NCBI GenBank assembly: GCA_002412925.1
Contig: DHVZ01000048.1
Location: forward strand, 24,890 to 36,713
Direction: 5' to 3'
Length of the DNA: 11,824 nt
From: Anaerolineales bacterium UBA5195
GTDB taxonomy: Bacteria; Chloroflexota; Anaerolineae; Anaerolineales; Villigracilaceae
Position numbers and translations under genes: made by a program. The notes under the pieces were generated by a model. It made no database searches and was not told the DNA's origin. It was given only the letters and a program-made list of their open reading frames with translations. Position 1 is the stretch's first letter. Each line of letters begins with the position of its first letter. Shown here one piece after another: positions 1 through 6,717 of the stretch.

Positions 1-573
1 CTGCTCCTGCTCGACGAGCCGCTCAGCAGCCTGGATACCGAAGTGCGCCTGAACTTGCAGGAAGCCATCCGCAACATCCAGCGCGAGTTGGGGATTACCA
101 CCATTTTGGTGACACACGACCTGGGCGAGGCAATGGCGATGTCTGACCGGATGGCGTTGTTGTTGAACGGGGAAATCGTCGCGGCGGGCAAGCCCGAAGC
201 GCTGTTCCACCGTCCACCGAGTTTGGCGGCGGCCCAGTTTATGGGCGTATCCACCTTCTTAAACGGGAGCAAGGCGGCGGGGAGTCTGGTCACGCCCTGG
301 GGGGCGCTGCAAATCACTTGCGCGGAGACAAGCCCCAGCGTCACGTATGCCATTCGTCCCGAACATATCCGCCTTGAAAAAGAACCGGCCACCAATACCC
401 TGCCGGGCAAAGTGACCGATTGTGTGTTTCGCGGCGAGTATATCGAGTACCAGGCGACGGTGGGCGGGATGAGCGTGCGCGCGCGGATGCCGATGCCCGC
501 GCCGATGTTCTCGCATGGCGAGCAGGTGTTTGTGAAGCTGCCACGCGAGAAGTTGTTCGAGGTGGCGGGATAG
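1..573 (+). CDS. ABC importer ATP-binding subunit (C-terminal part, cut by window start)
   Basis: This is the ATPase that energises a binding-protein-dependent importer on the cytoplasmic side of the membrane. The reading frame is open from base 1, so the Walker A and signature motifs lie outside the window. Visible are the Walker B and D-loop (LLLLDEPLSSLD), the switch histidine (ILVTHD), and the typical GEIVAAGKPEALFHRP stretch. A C-terminal TOBE-type domain follows, containing YAIRPEHIRL, which is usual for the PotA/FbpC/UgpC group. About 190 residues are visible, consistent with the second half of a protein of about 350 residues. Substrate (polyamine, iron, sugar, phosphonate or other) cannot be told from this half. 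It ends 11 bp before the next promoter, so it belongs to an upstream operon. Confidence 0.93.
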   Translation: MLLLDEPLSSLDTEVRLNLQEAIRNIQRELGITTILVTHDLGEAMAMSDRMALLLNGEIVAAGKPEALFHRPPSLAAAQFMGVSTFLNGSKAAGSLVTPWGALQITCAETSPSVTYAIRPEHIRLEKEPATNTLPGKVTDCVFRGEYIEYQATVGGMSVRARMPMPAPMFSHGEQVFVKLPREKLFEVAG

Positions 574-583
574 TTCCCAGCTA

Positions 584-612
584 TTGACACCGCAATAATT
601 TTCGAATATAAC
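584..612 (+). promoter_or_regulatory. Sigma70-type promoter of the tetR-DUF418-GNAT operon
   Basis: TTGACA (584-589, perfect -35) is separated by exactly 17 bp from TATAAC (607-612, one mismatch to the consensus -10). This predicts a start near 619 and an untranslated leader of about 80 nt before the tetR ATG. The -10 box touches the first operator (611-628), so regulator binding there would block initiation. The boxes are read directly; promoter activity is inferred. Confidence 0.75.
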
Positions 613-628
613 CGAATAAGTATTCAGT
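611..628 (+). promoter_or_regulatory. TetR-type operator O1 (18-bp palindrome over -10/start)
   Basis: ACCGAATA-AG-TATTCAGT has 8-bp arms that match at 7 of 8 positions. It overlaps the end of the -10 box and the predicted transcription start. A further CGAATA half-site lies at 603-608, ten bp upstream of the same hexamer within O1. It is the same motif as O2 and lies directly upstream of a TetR-family gene, which makes autorepression the likely role. Confidence 0.72.
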
Positions 629-632
629 TATT

Positions 633-650
633 GCGCTTCGGCGCTTTTTT
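633..650 (+). terminator. Short UUCG hairpin with T-tract (terminator or attenuator)
   Basis: GCGC-TTCG-GCGC followed directly by six T. The stem is only 4 bp but is capped by the stable cUUCGg tetraloop. It may end transcripts from the upstream ABC gene (60 bp after its stop). It also lies about 14 nt inside the leader of the tetR transcript, so it could attenuate that operon. The short stem keeps confidence low. Confidence 0.4.
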
Positions 651-662
651 CTTGGTTCAAAA

Positions 663-680
663 ACCGAATATTTATTCGGT
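663..680 (+). promoter_or_regulatory. TetR-type operator O2 (perfect 18-bp palindrome)
   Basis: ACCGAATA-TT-TATTCGGT has perfect 8-bp arms. It ends one base before the tetR Shine-Dalgarno (AAGGAG, 682-687; ATG at 699). Centre-to-centre distance to O1 is 52 bp, close to five helical turns, so two dimers would bind the same face of the DNA. Confidence 0.72.
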
Positions 681-698
681 AAAGGAGTTTGTCCGCTT

Positions 699-1322
699 AT
701 GCCTCGACCTGATGTCAGTGAAGAACGCCGTTTGCAAATTGTTGCAGCCGCGATCCAGGTTTTCGTCCGTAAAGGTTATCGAAAAACCACCATGCCCGAA
801 ATTGCCAGGCAGGCAGGGCTGAGTATTGGCGGTGTGTACTGGTATTTCAAGAGCAAAGATGAAATTGTGCAAGCCATTCTGGAAGATATTTTCCAAAAAG
901 ATTTGACCGCACTGCGCCTGCTTCTGGATGAAGACTCTTCGGCTGCGGAACGCATGAAGTCTTTTGTTGCCGCATATATCGAGAGTTACAACTCGGTTTC
1001 CTGGATGAATTCGATTGGTCTCGAATTTTTCGGGGAGGCCGCCCATGACCCGAATGTGCAGGGATTCATCCAAAATTATCTGGCGCGTTATCGCCAGGTG
1101 TTGGTTCAGCTCATCGAACAGGGTATCCGGCGCGGCGAATTTCGCCCGGTTAACCCGGTGGATACTGCAAATGCCGTTCTCGCGCTCGAGGAAGGATTAT
1201 CTTTGTTGGTCGTGGCAGATCCCCAGTTTATTCGCTGGACAGAATCGTTCCAGCTTGCCATTAGCCTGATTCTTGATGGAATAACCAGACCAGTCCCGCA
1301 GGACAAGGGAAAGGATGAATGA
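699..1322 (+). CDS. TetR/AcrR-family transcriptional regulator
   Basis: A 207-residue, one-domain-plus-ligand-domain repressor of usual TetR length. The N-terminal DNA-binding domain spans roughly residues 10-56, with the helix-turn-helix ending in the hallmark GLSIGGVYWYFKSKDEIV (about 40-57). The remaining all-helical part should bind an unknown small effector and dimerise. The ATG follows AAGGAG with 11 bp spacing, and the second palindromic operator lies just before it. The gene overlaps the next by 8 bp, so regulator and targets are co-expressed and probably jointly repressed by the regulator. Family is certain; effector is unknown. The neighbours (membrane protein, acetyltransferase) do not point to a specific ligand. 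Confidence 0.95.
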   Translation: MPRPDVSEERRLQIVAAAIQVFVRKGYRKTTMPEIARQAGLSIGGVYWYFKSKDEIVQAILEDIFQKDLTALRLLLDEDSSAAERMKSFVAAYIESYNSVSWMNSIGLEFFGEAAHDPNVQGFIQNYLARYRQVLVQLIEQGIRRGEFRPVNPVDTANAVLALEEGLSLLVVADPQFIRWTESFQLAISLILDGITRPVPQDKGKDE

Positions 1323-2514
1323 CATGACAAACGACCCTTCTGTTAGCACCCTGCGTCCCCTGGAAAAAAACGAGCGTATCCAGATTCTCGATATCCTGCG
1401 TGGATTTGCCATTTTTGGCATTCTGGCAGTGAATATTGCAGGTTTTGCCAGCCCGGCTTTTTATCCCGGTTACGTTCCACCGGAAACCCTGCCCTGGTAC
1501 GATGAAATTGCCGAAACCCTGATGCTTTTCTTTGCTGAGGGCAAGTTCTACACCATCTTCTCCTTCCTATTTGGGTTGGGCTTTTCGGTGCAACTGGCGC
1601 GCGCCGAGGCCAAAGGCAGGGATGTGCACTCGTTCTATCCGCGCCGCCTGTGGATCTTGTTAGGCTTGGGCTTGTTGCATACCCTACTCTTTTGGATTGG
1701 CGACATCCTGCGCCTGTACGCCCTGCTCGGTTTTGCCCTGCTGGCTTTCCGCAACCGCGCCAACCGGACTCTTGTTATCTGGGCGGGTATTTTCTTTGTG
1801 CTCGGGTTCGTCATCCTGGCCCTGATTGGCGGCCCGACCGGCGGCGGGGATGTGGAAGGCATGCCAATGGATGTGGTGGCAATGGCCCGCCAGGCATATA
1901 CGAGCGATTCTTTCTTCACGGTTGTCATTTTCCAGGTTTTTTCAGGCGTCATTTCGTTCATTATCATTGCCCTGGCCCAGGGCGCGAGTGTGATGGCGCT
2001 CTTCTTGCTCGGTCTGTTGGTCGGACGGATGAAATTCTTTGCGCAGCTGCCCGAAAAGCGGGACACGCTCAAAAAAGTTGCCCTTTCGGGGCTGGTTCTT
2101 GGTCTGATCTTCAATGTGCTGTTTGTCTTTAGCGAAACCACCTGGCTGGCCGCCCTCGGATTCAGCATTGGCGCTCCGGCGCTGGCGGCGACCTATATCA
2201 GCGGACTAGCGTTGCTCTCACTTAAGGAGCGTGGCGCAAAACTACTTACCCCAATCGGCAAGGTCGGGCGGATGGCGCTTAGCAACTACGTCCTGCAATC
2301 TGTTCTATGCTCACTCATTTTCAATGGTTATGGGCTGGGACTGTTCGAAAAAGTCGGCGCGGCGGGGCTGTGGGGGATTACCTTTGCGATTTACCTGGTT
2401 CAAATCCCGCTCAGCAACTGGTGGCTCAGCCGCTTCCAGTTTGGCCCGCTCGAATGGCTCTGGCGCTCGCTGACCTACGGACAAAGACAACCGTTTATCC
2501 AGGAGAAATCATGA
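1315..2514 (+). CDS. DUF418 / YeiB-like integral membrane protein
   Basis: A 399-residue polytopic inner-membrane protein. The N-terminus carries the family opening RIQILDILRGFAIFGILAVNI (about 21-41). It continues with EGKFYTIFSFLFGLGFSVQ (75-93) and the RRLWILLGLGLLH...GDILRLYALLG block (110-139). The C-terminal DUF418 domain shows GRMALSNYVLQS (about 318-329) and GPLEWLWRSLTYG (377-389). YeiB-type proteins resemble membrane acyltransferases, but no activity is established, so transport or acyl transfer is only a possibility. The start ATG at 1315 overlaps the tetR stop by 8 bp, with a purine-rich AAGGGAAAGG just upstream; an in-frame ATG at 1324 is an alternative. The stop overlaps the next start as ATGA. 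Confidence 0.93.
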   Translation: MNDMTNDPSVSTLRPLEKNERIQILDILRGFAIFGILAVNIAGFASPAFYPGYVPPETLPWYDEIAETLMLFFAEGKFYTIFSFLFGLGFSVQLARAEAKGRDVHSFYPRRLWILLGLGLLHTLLFWIGDILRLYALLGFALLAFRNRANRTLVIWAGIFFVLGFVILALIGGPTGGGDVEGMPMDVVAMARQAYTSDSFFTVVIFQVFSGVISFIIIALAQGASVMALFLLGLLVGRMKFFAQLPEKRDTLKKVALSGLVLGLIFNVLFVFSETTWLAALGFSIGAPALAATYISGLALLSLKERGAKLLTPIGKVGRMALSNYVLQSVLCSLIFNGYGLGLFEKVGAAGLWGITFAIYLVQIPLSNWWLSRFQFGPLEWLWRSLTYGQRQPFIQEKS

Positions 2515-3095
2515 TCGAAATTGCAGCGACCATCCCCGAAAACCAGCGCCAGCGCGCCGGGGAAATCTACTATGAGGCGTTCCGGCGCAAACTCCAGCCG
2601 CTGGTGGGAAAACCTGCTGAAACCCAACAAACGCTGGCTATGGGATTTAATCTGGATATGGCGATTGGCGCGCTTGCGGACGGAGAGTTGCGCGGGCTGG
2701 CAGGCTTGCATAGTGCGGCGGGGATTTTCTCAAGGGTCAGGATGAGCGACTGCTGGAAACAACTCGGCCCCTTGCGCGGCCTATACGCCTGGGCTGTGCT
2801 CAACCTTTTCGGCGCGGGCGCAAAATGTCCACCGGGACACCTGCGCATTGCCGCCATCGCCGTAGACGAAAAAGCGCGTGGACAGGGTCTCGGCAGCAGG
2901 CTGTTGGAGACCGTTTTCGACAAGGCCCGCCGCGAAGGATTCAAGGCCGTGCGCCTGGAAGTGGTTGATACCAATCCGCGCGCGAAAAAACTCTACGAAA
3001 ATCTTGGCTTTGGCGTTGTTGAAACCCACGCTTATCCGATTACAAGCGGCTGGCTTGGGTTTTCCAAAGAATATGTGATGGTGAAAACGCTATGA
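2511..3095 (+). CDS. GNAT-family N-acetyltransferase
   Basis: A 194-residue cytoplasmic acetyl-CoA-dependent acetyltransferase. Motif A is seen as LRIAAIAVDEKARGQGLGSRLL (residues 111-132), with the pyrophosphate-binding R-G-Q-G-L-G at 123-128. NPRAKKLYENLGF (155-167) is the usual motif B region. The acceptor substrate is unknown. The frame is open upstream to 2307, but ATG 2511 is chosen because AGGAG lies at 2501-2505 and the codon forms an ATGA overlap with the DUF418 stop. The upstream extension merely overlaps DUF418 coding sequence. A second ATGA overlap joins it to the following gene, so translation is probably coupled through the operon. Confidence 0.93.
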   Translation: MIEIAATIPENQRQRAGEIYYEAFRRKLQPLVGKPAETQQTLAMGFNLDMAIGALADGELRGLAGLHSAAGIFSRVRMSDCWKQLGPLRGLYAWAVLNLFGAGAKCPPGHLRIAAIAVDEKARGQGLGSRLLETVFDKARREGFKAVRLEVVDTNPRAKKLYENLGFGVVETHAYPITSGWLGFSKEYVMVKTL

Positions 3096-4126
3096 ACCCC
3101 AAAATAAACTGGAATTACCCAACTCCGCGTTCTGGCTGGCGCGGCCAATTGGATGCATTCATTGGCCCTGGTGTTGCTCGTGCCGAACTAGCGCTGGAAC
3201 TGGGCGTTTCGCTGATTGGCGGACTGAGCATGCTCATCTATGCCTTTGCCTATTCCCTGGCTTGGAATGGCTGGCAAATTGCGCTGGCTGTCCTGTTGGC
3301 TTTTGACCTTGCAGGGGGCGTTGTCACCAATGCCACATCCACCGCCAAACGCTGGTATCATCGCCCCGGGCAGGGATTTCGGCAACATTTTACTTTTATC
3401 GCAGTGCATGGAATCCATCTCGCGCTGGTAGCCTGGGCTTTCCGCGCCGGGGATTGGGCCTGGGCGATTGGCTGGTACGCGTTCCTGATGTGCGCCAGTC
3501 TGTTCATTTTGCGGATTCCGCTCTACCTGCGGCGGCCGGTCGCCTTTTCTATTTTTGGATTGGGCCTTTTGCTCGCCCAATACCTTGACGCCCCGGTCCC
3601 CGGCCTGGAGTGGTTCATCCCGGTCTTCCTGCTCAAATTATTGCTCTGCCATCTCTTGCGCGAGGAGCCTTATCGCCCTGACCAGGATAGCGAAAATTCA
3701 CAGCGAAAGGTGAAATCTGAAATGTTTAATATCGAGGAAAATGAGAGGCTGGAAATCAGGCATCAATCGCAGGGATGTTTTCATCACTACGAAGATGTGT
3801 TTGAAATTTTCGGGAATGCGCCTTCGCAAGTGCAAGTTTATCGGCTGCAGCCCAGTGGTAAGGGCTTTGAATTGGAGGTTGTAGAAAAGAAAGGGACAGT
3901 TCAACTCACAGAAAACCATATTGAACAGTTAGGCGATTTGATTGCGCAATATCGGGAAATCGCGCAGCAAAAAGACACGCCACCGCCCAGCATTGTTAGC
4001 ACCACAGAGGATACAATTTGCTTGACATGGTATCGTGATGGTGAAATTTTTGAAGAAATCAGCGTTCATCAGGAGCATGAAATGTCCTTACCCGTGCTCA
4101 GAGCATTACGCTCTGAGGCAAAGTAG
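3092..4126 (+). CDS. Unrecognised membrane protein with C-terminal cytosolic domain
   Basis: A 344-residue protein of two parts. Residues 1-195 hold about six hydrophobic segments (near 36-56, 60-82, 101-118, 122-140, 150-168, 172-189) and polar patches that look conserved, such as FIGPGVARAE (23-32) and DLAGGVVTNATSTAKRWYHR (72-91). Residues 211-344 are soluble, mixed alpha/beta in appearance, and clearly AT-richer than the first part. A Met (211, base 3722) preceded by GAAAGGTG at 3705-3712 could allow separate internal initiation, or it may mark where two genes fused. I do not recognise a family for either part. It is joined to the GNAT gene by ATGA (3092-3095) and is the last gene of the TetR-controlled operon. 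Confidence 0.8.
   Translation: MNPKINWNYPTPRSGWRGQLDAFIGPGVARAELALELGVSLIGGLSMLIYAFAYSLAWNGWQIALAVLLAFDLAGGVVTNATSTAKRWYHRPGQGFRQHFTFIAVHGIHLALVAWAFRAGDWAWAIGWYAFLMCASLFILRIPLYLRRPVAFSIFGLGLLLAQYLDAPVPGLEWFIPVFLLKLLLCHLLREEPYRPDQDSENSQRKVKSEMFNIEENERLEIRHQSQGCFHHYEDVFEIFGNAPSQVQVYRLQPSGKGFELEVVEKKGTVQLTENHIEQLGDLIAQYREIAQQKDTPPPSIVSTTEDTICLTWYRDGEIFEEISVHQEHEMSLPVLRALRSEAK
4097..4117 (+). repeat. 8-bp inverted repeat at the 3' end of the plus operon
   Basis: CTCAGAGC-ATTAC-GCTCTGAG forms a perfect 8-bp stem with a 5-nt loop inside the last codons of the membrane-protein gene. No T-tract follows, so it is not a standard intrinsic terminator. It may stabilise or help end the plus-strand message before the convergent genes. 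Confidence 0.4.
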
Positions 4127-4177
4127 TTGCACTCACTTCCCTGACTGTCTTATCTGTATGGCTGCTTTGCTGTCCAC

Positions 4178-4234
4178 AAAAAAATGGAAAGTTGATATTC
4201 ATGACTGATACGCAGTCATGAATATCAACTTTCC
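4178..4234 (-). terminator. Perfect 21-bp inverted repeat, minus-strand terminator
   Basis: Arms 4186-4206 and 4214-4234 are perfectly complementary over 21 bp around the 7-nt loop GATACGC. On the minus strand the stem is followed by A and then seven T (bases 4184-4178), the layout of an intrinsic terminator for the minus-strand series. On the plus strand no T-tract follows, so it is directional. The arms overlap the last codons of the minus frame ending at 4199. The stem is unusually long and perfect. Confidence 0.65.
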
Positions 4235-4663
4235 GGCTCTCCTCGTCAGGCGGCGTAAGACCTGCCTTTTGGGTGGAAAGTCAGCGGCCCGCTTCATCAA
4301 TATCCGGGTATTTCTTGGCAGATTTTCAAAGAGCCAAAAAGTGACTTTTGCGGTATTGCCAAAAGAATTATTTTTTACAGACTCCGCCCCTCGTCCGAAC
4401 AGGTTTAGCAATCTCTGCCAGCCTTGCTTAATTTGCAAAGATTTCAGCCGGTAGGTGCCGATAATGCCATACGGGATAAACAGCACAAACAAGACATACA
4501 CCGCGCCATTGATAAAACTGGCGCTCTCGCCAATGTAGCGGCGCAGGCCAAAATCAAGAATACGGAAGACGATTGCGCCAATCAGCACAATCAGCAGCGC
4601 GGTGACGGTAAAAGCCAGGCTGGCCGTGTTTGGGCTGACGATGGGCTGGTAAATGGTGTGCAA
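4199..4663 (-). CDS. Hypothetical membrane-helix frame, probably the tail of the decayed peroxidase gene
   Basis: The frame encodes about 154 residues with two strong hydrophobic segments (about 15-35 and 49-70), then a basic soluble tail of no recognisable type. Its apparent start is TTG with no convincing Shine-Dalgarno. That TTG lies at a run of five T where the peroxidase remnant reads ...AQLVAF. One extra T would give AFLHT, matching AFLRT of the intact peroxidase. The segment is therefore best seen as continuing the pseudogene after a one-base frameshift, either an original C-terminal membrane anchor or fused DNA. The end of the frame overlaps the terminator stem. An independent small membrane protein is the alternative. 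Confidence 0.4.
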   Translation of the reverse strand: MHTIYQPIVSPNTASLAFTVTALLIVLIGAIVFRILDFGLRRYIGESASFINGAVYVLFVLFIPYGIIGTYRLKSLQIKQGWQRLLNLFGRGAESVKNNSFGNTAKVTFWLFENLPRNTRILMKRAADFPPKRQVLRRLTRRAGKLIFMTAYQS

Positions 4664-4870
4664 AAAGCTACAAGTTGGGCCATTTCATTGTCTGTCAAAT
4701 GGAGGGGTTCGAGTTCGGTGTGTCCGTTCGGATAATCAGGAGCCTGGCGGCATCTTGGGCAGCGGGAGTCGTCATGTCCCAGGCGGCGCGGGCTACGGAG
4801 GCATCCACGGGGCCGACCAGGGTGGGGAAACGGTTTTAGTCGGAGAAATCCGGCAGGGGGCTAAGGCTGG
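4661..4870 (-). pseudogene. Remnant of a second di-haem cytochrome c peroxidase gene
   Basis: Two blocks are homologous to the intact peroxidase at 5445-6704. The first (about 4870-4745) translates as PLPDFSD-stop-NRFPTLVGPVDASVARAAWDMTTPA, against PLPNFSDQSRFPALAGPVDAPTTRAAWDAMTPA in the intact gene; Gln became TAA. The second (about 4738-4661) reads PNGHTELEPLHLTDNEMAQLVAF, against PTGHTELERLHINRFERDQIIAF. About 170 residues between them, including the second haem site, are deleted. The 5' part is absent, and a frameshift lies at the T-run 4662-4666. The copies are clearly diverged, so this is an old tandem paralogue, not a recent duplication. Confidence 0.85.
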
Positions 4871-5448
4871 CGTCTAGTCACATGTTTTTTTGCGTGTTTA
4901 TTTAGTAATTTTGGCAGGAACAAATACGCCAGCAAAACCACAGTCAATACGATTTCAAAGACCATGAACTGAATGCCGAAGTAATTGGGGTCCCAGTAAC
5001 TCAGCGGGCTGTTGAAGCGTAGTTGCCAGTCGAACGGAAAAAACAGGAGTGGGCCGTCCCCGGAATGGGTGGGGATGTCTAGCAGGGTGTGCAACAGGCT
5101 GCCGAGGCTGAACCACAACATCCACTGACCGGGTCTGCCGAGGCTGTGGCGAAATCGCCTGAAGATGGCAATGGCAGTCAACAAGATGAGCGGTGCGTGA
5201 AAAAAATTATGCGCGGCTATCCACCAGGGGTTAATGTAGAATTCGACATGAATGAAATCATCCATCAAATTCGAGACATCCTGGCCCAAGATGATGCCAA
5301 AGTAAACGTAAGAGCCTATCAACAGCAGCCCGAAGGGGATGTCGGGAATCACTGCACCCCACAAAAAAGCGGGTTTGACGATGCTCAGTTTTTTGCCGAA
5401 TTTTTTCTCGATGGCCGCATTAATAATGAGATGGGAGGGGGTATTCAT
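4861..5448 (-). CDS. YdjM/DUF457-like membrane-bound putative metal-dependent hydrolase
   Basis: A 195-residue membrane protein. It opens with TPSHLIINAAI (3-13) and WGAVIPDIPF (30-39). It has hydrophobic segments around 40-56, 84-96, 108-122 and 160-178, and the family-like block SLLHTLLDIPTHSGDGPLLFFPFDW (117-141). Histidines and aspartates at H6, D36, H80, H84, H120 and D124 could be the metal ligands proposed for this group, but no reaction is established. The ATG at 5448 overlaps the peroxidase stop as ATGA, so translation is coupled and no separate ribosome site is visible. The frame is open upstream to 5757, but that part is out-of-frame peroxidase sequence. Its stop (4861-4863) lies at the boundary with the pseudogene, so the last few residues may be altered. 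Confidence 0.78.
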   Translation of the reverse strand: MNTPSHLIINAAIEKKFGKKLSIVKPAFLWGAVIPDIPFGLLLIGSYVYFGIILGQDVSNLMDDFIHVEFYINPWWIAAHNFFHAPLILLTAIAIFRRFRHSLGRPGQWMLWFSLGSLLHTLLDIPTHSGDGPLLFFPFDWQLRFNSPLSYWDPNYFGIQFMVFEIVLTVVLLAYLFLPKLLNKHAKKHVTRRQP

Positions 5449-6704
5449 GGTGCCTGGAGCCACTTGGGGTCGGCGTTTACACCGCCGCTGAGTGTGCGCA
5501 GGAAGGCGATGATTTGGTCGCGCTCGAAGCGGTTGATGTGCAAGCGTTCCAGTTCGGTGTGGCCGGTGGGAGAGATGGGGGCGTGGTTGTAGTGCATGAG
5601 CACTTCGTCGAGGCTGGCAAATTGTCCGGCGTGCATGTAGGGCGCGGTTTCGGCGATGTTGCGCAGGGTGGAAGGTTTGAACGCGCCTTCGAGTTGCTCC
5701 CCTTCCGAGACGAGGAAACGCAGTTCGGCGCAATCCTGCTCCCCGGCGTCGCTCCATTGACTCAGGCAGTTAAACTCGTCGTTGAGCAGGGCCTGCACCC
5801 CGGTGGCGCGGCCCCTATCGAGCGGCAATCCCTGCCTGGTAGGGACGCCGGTGTTGTGGAAGTCGTTGTTGGTGAATAACGCCCCATTGTGACACTGAAT
5901 GCACTCTGCCTTGCCAATGAACAGGCGCAGACCGGCGATTTCGTCTTCGGTCAGGGTGGTGTTCATGGTGCGCCAGTCTTTGTTGAGTACGGCTTCCACG
6001 TATTGGTCGAAACGCGATGGGGCGGGCAGGAGTAGTCGCTCGTAGGCGGCGATGGCTTTGCCCAGATTGACAAAGACCAGGGTCACAGCGTCGCGGTCTG
6101 CGGGAGTCATTGCATCCCAGGCGGCGCGAGTGGTGGGGGCATCCACCGGGCCAGCCAAGGCGGGGAAGCGGCTTTGGTCGGAGAAATTTGGCAGGGGGCC
6201 GAAGATGGATTCGTATTCAGCGCGGTAATGCTCGACGATGAGCTGAACGTACATCGTGCGCGCACCGCCATGTTCCACCGCGCTTTCGAGCGGGCCGAGG
6301 GCTTGCGACCATTGGCTATCCTTGCGGCCATCCCAAAATTGCCAGGGACTGTAGGCGGTGCCGATGACGGTCATGGTTTTACGGTTAGTCTTGCCAACGC
6401 CCTCCGCCAGCGAGCGACCATCGGTGAACATCAATTCCGGCTGGTGGCAGGTGGCACAGGAAACATCACCGGTGGAACTGAAGCGGGGATCAAAAAAGAG
6501 TTGGTGACCAAAGGCCGCGGCGCGCGGGTCGTCAGCATAGCGGTTGGACGGGTCGGCCGGTAGGGGCGGCAGGGAGCCAATCCACAGCCCGCGCAGGAGG
6601 TCGGTTTCTTCCGCCGTCCACGGGCTGCGCGGCCAGAATGCCCACGAGGCGAGGGCGGCGAGGATGACAAAGACGATGCCAGCAAAAAGAAAGGTTTTTT
6701 TCAT
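5445..6704 (-). CDS. Di-haem cytochrome c peroxidase, MauG/CcpA family
   Basis: A 419-residue exported enzyme that by family reduces H2O2 or performs MauG-like oxidation outside the cytoplasm. An N-terminal hydrophobic stretch (residues 2-24, MKKTFLFAGIVFVILAALAS) acts as signal or anchor. The haem sites are C83-A-T-C86-H87 and C268-I-Q-C271-H272. Family landmarks include FFDPRFSS, PWQFWDGRKDSQ (120-131), TLRNIAETAPYMHAG (346-360, possible Met ligand) and the GHTELERLHI end. The frame extends upstream to 6818, but ATG 6704 is preferred because it starts the signal sequence and lies 41 bp after the YtkA-like gene. No clear Shine-Dalgarno is visible. It is followed by an ATGA-coupled gene and a decayed paralogue. 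Confidence 0.93.
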   Translation of the reverse strand: MKKTFLFAGIVFVILAALASWAFWPRSPWTAEETDLLRGLWIGSLPPLPADPSNRYADDPRAAAFGHQLFFDPRFSSTGDVSCATCHQPELMFTDGRSLAEGVGKTNRKTMTVIGTAYSPWQFWDGRKDSQWSQALGPLESAVEHGGARTMYVQLIVEHYRAEYESIFGPLPNFSDQSRFPALAGPVDAPTTRAAWDAMTPADRDAVTLVFVNLGKAIAAYERLLLPAPSRFDQYVEAVLNKDWRTMNTTLTEDEIAGLRLFIGKAECIQCHNGALFTNNDFHNTGVPTRQGLPLDRGRATGVQALLNDEFNCLSQWSDAGEQDCAELRFLVSEGEQLEGAFKPSTLRNIAETAPYMHAGQFASLDEVLMHYNHAPISPTGHTELERLHINRFERDQIIAFLRTLSGGVNADPKWLQAP

Positions 6705-6717
6705 AGTTGGTGAATAA

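Noticed and set aside
2307..2510. N-terminal extension of the GNAT protein
   Set aside because: It overlaps DUF418 coding sequence and has no domain. The ATG at 2511 has AGGAG and an ATGA junction.
4218..4735. Plus-strand frames opposite the pseudogene tail
   Set aside because: No Shine-Dalgarno, no domain and broken into overlapping short frames; the minus-strand homology to the peroxidase explains the region better.
5449..5757. N-terminal extension of the YdjM-like protein
   Set aside because: The added residues are Arg/Pro/His-rich out-of-frame peroxidase sequence; ATG 5448 forms ATGA with the peroxidase stop.
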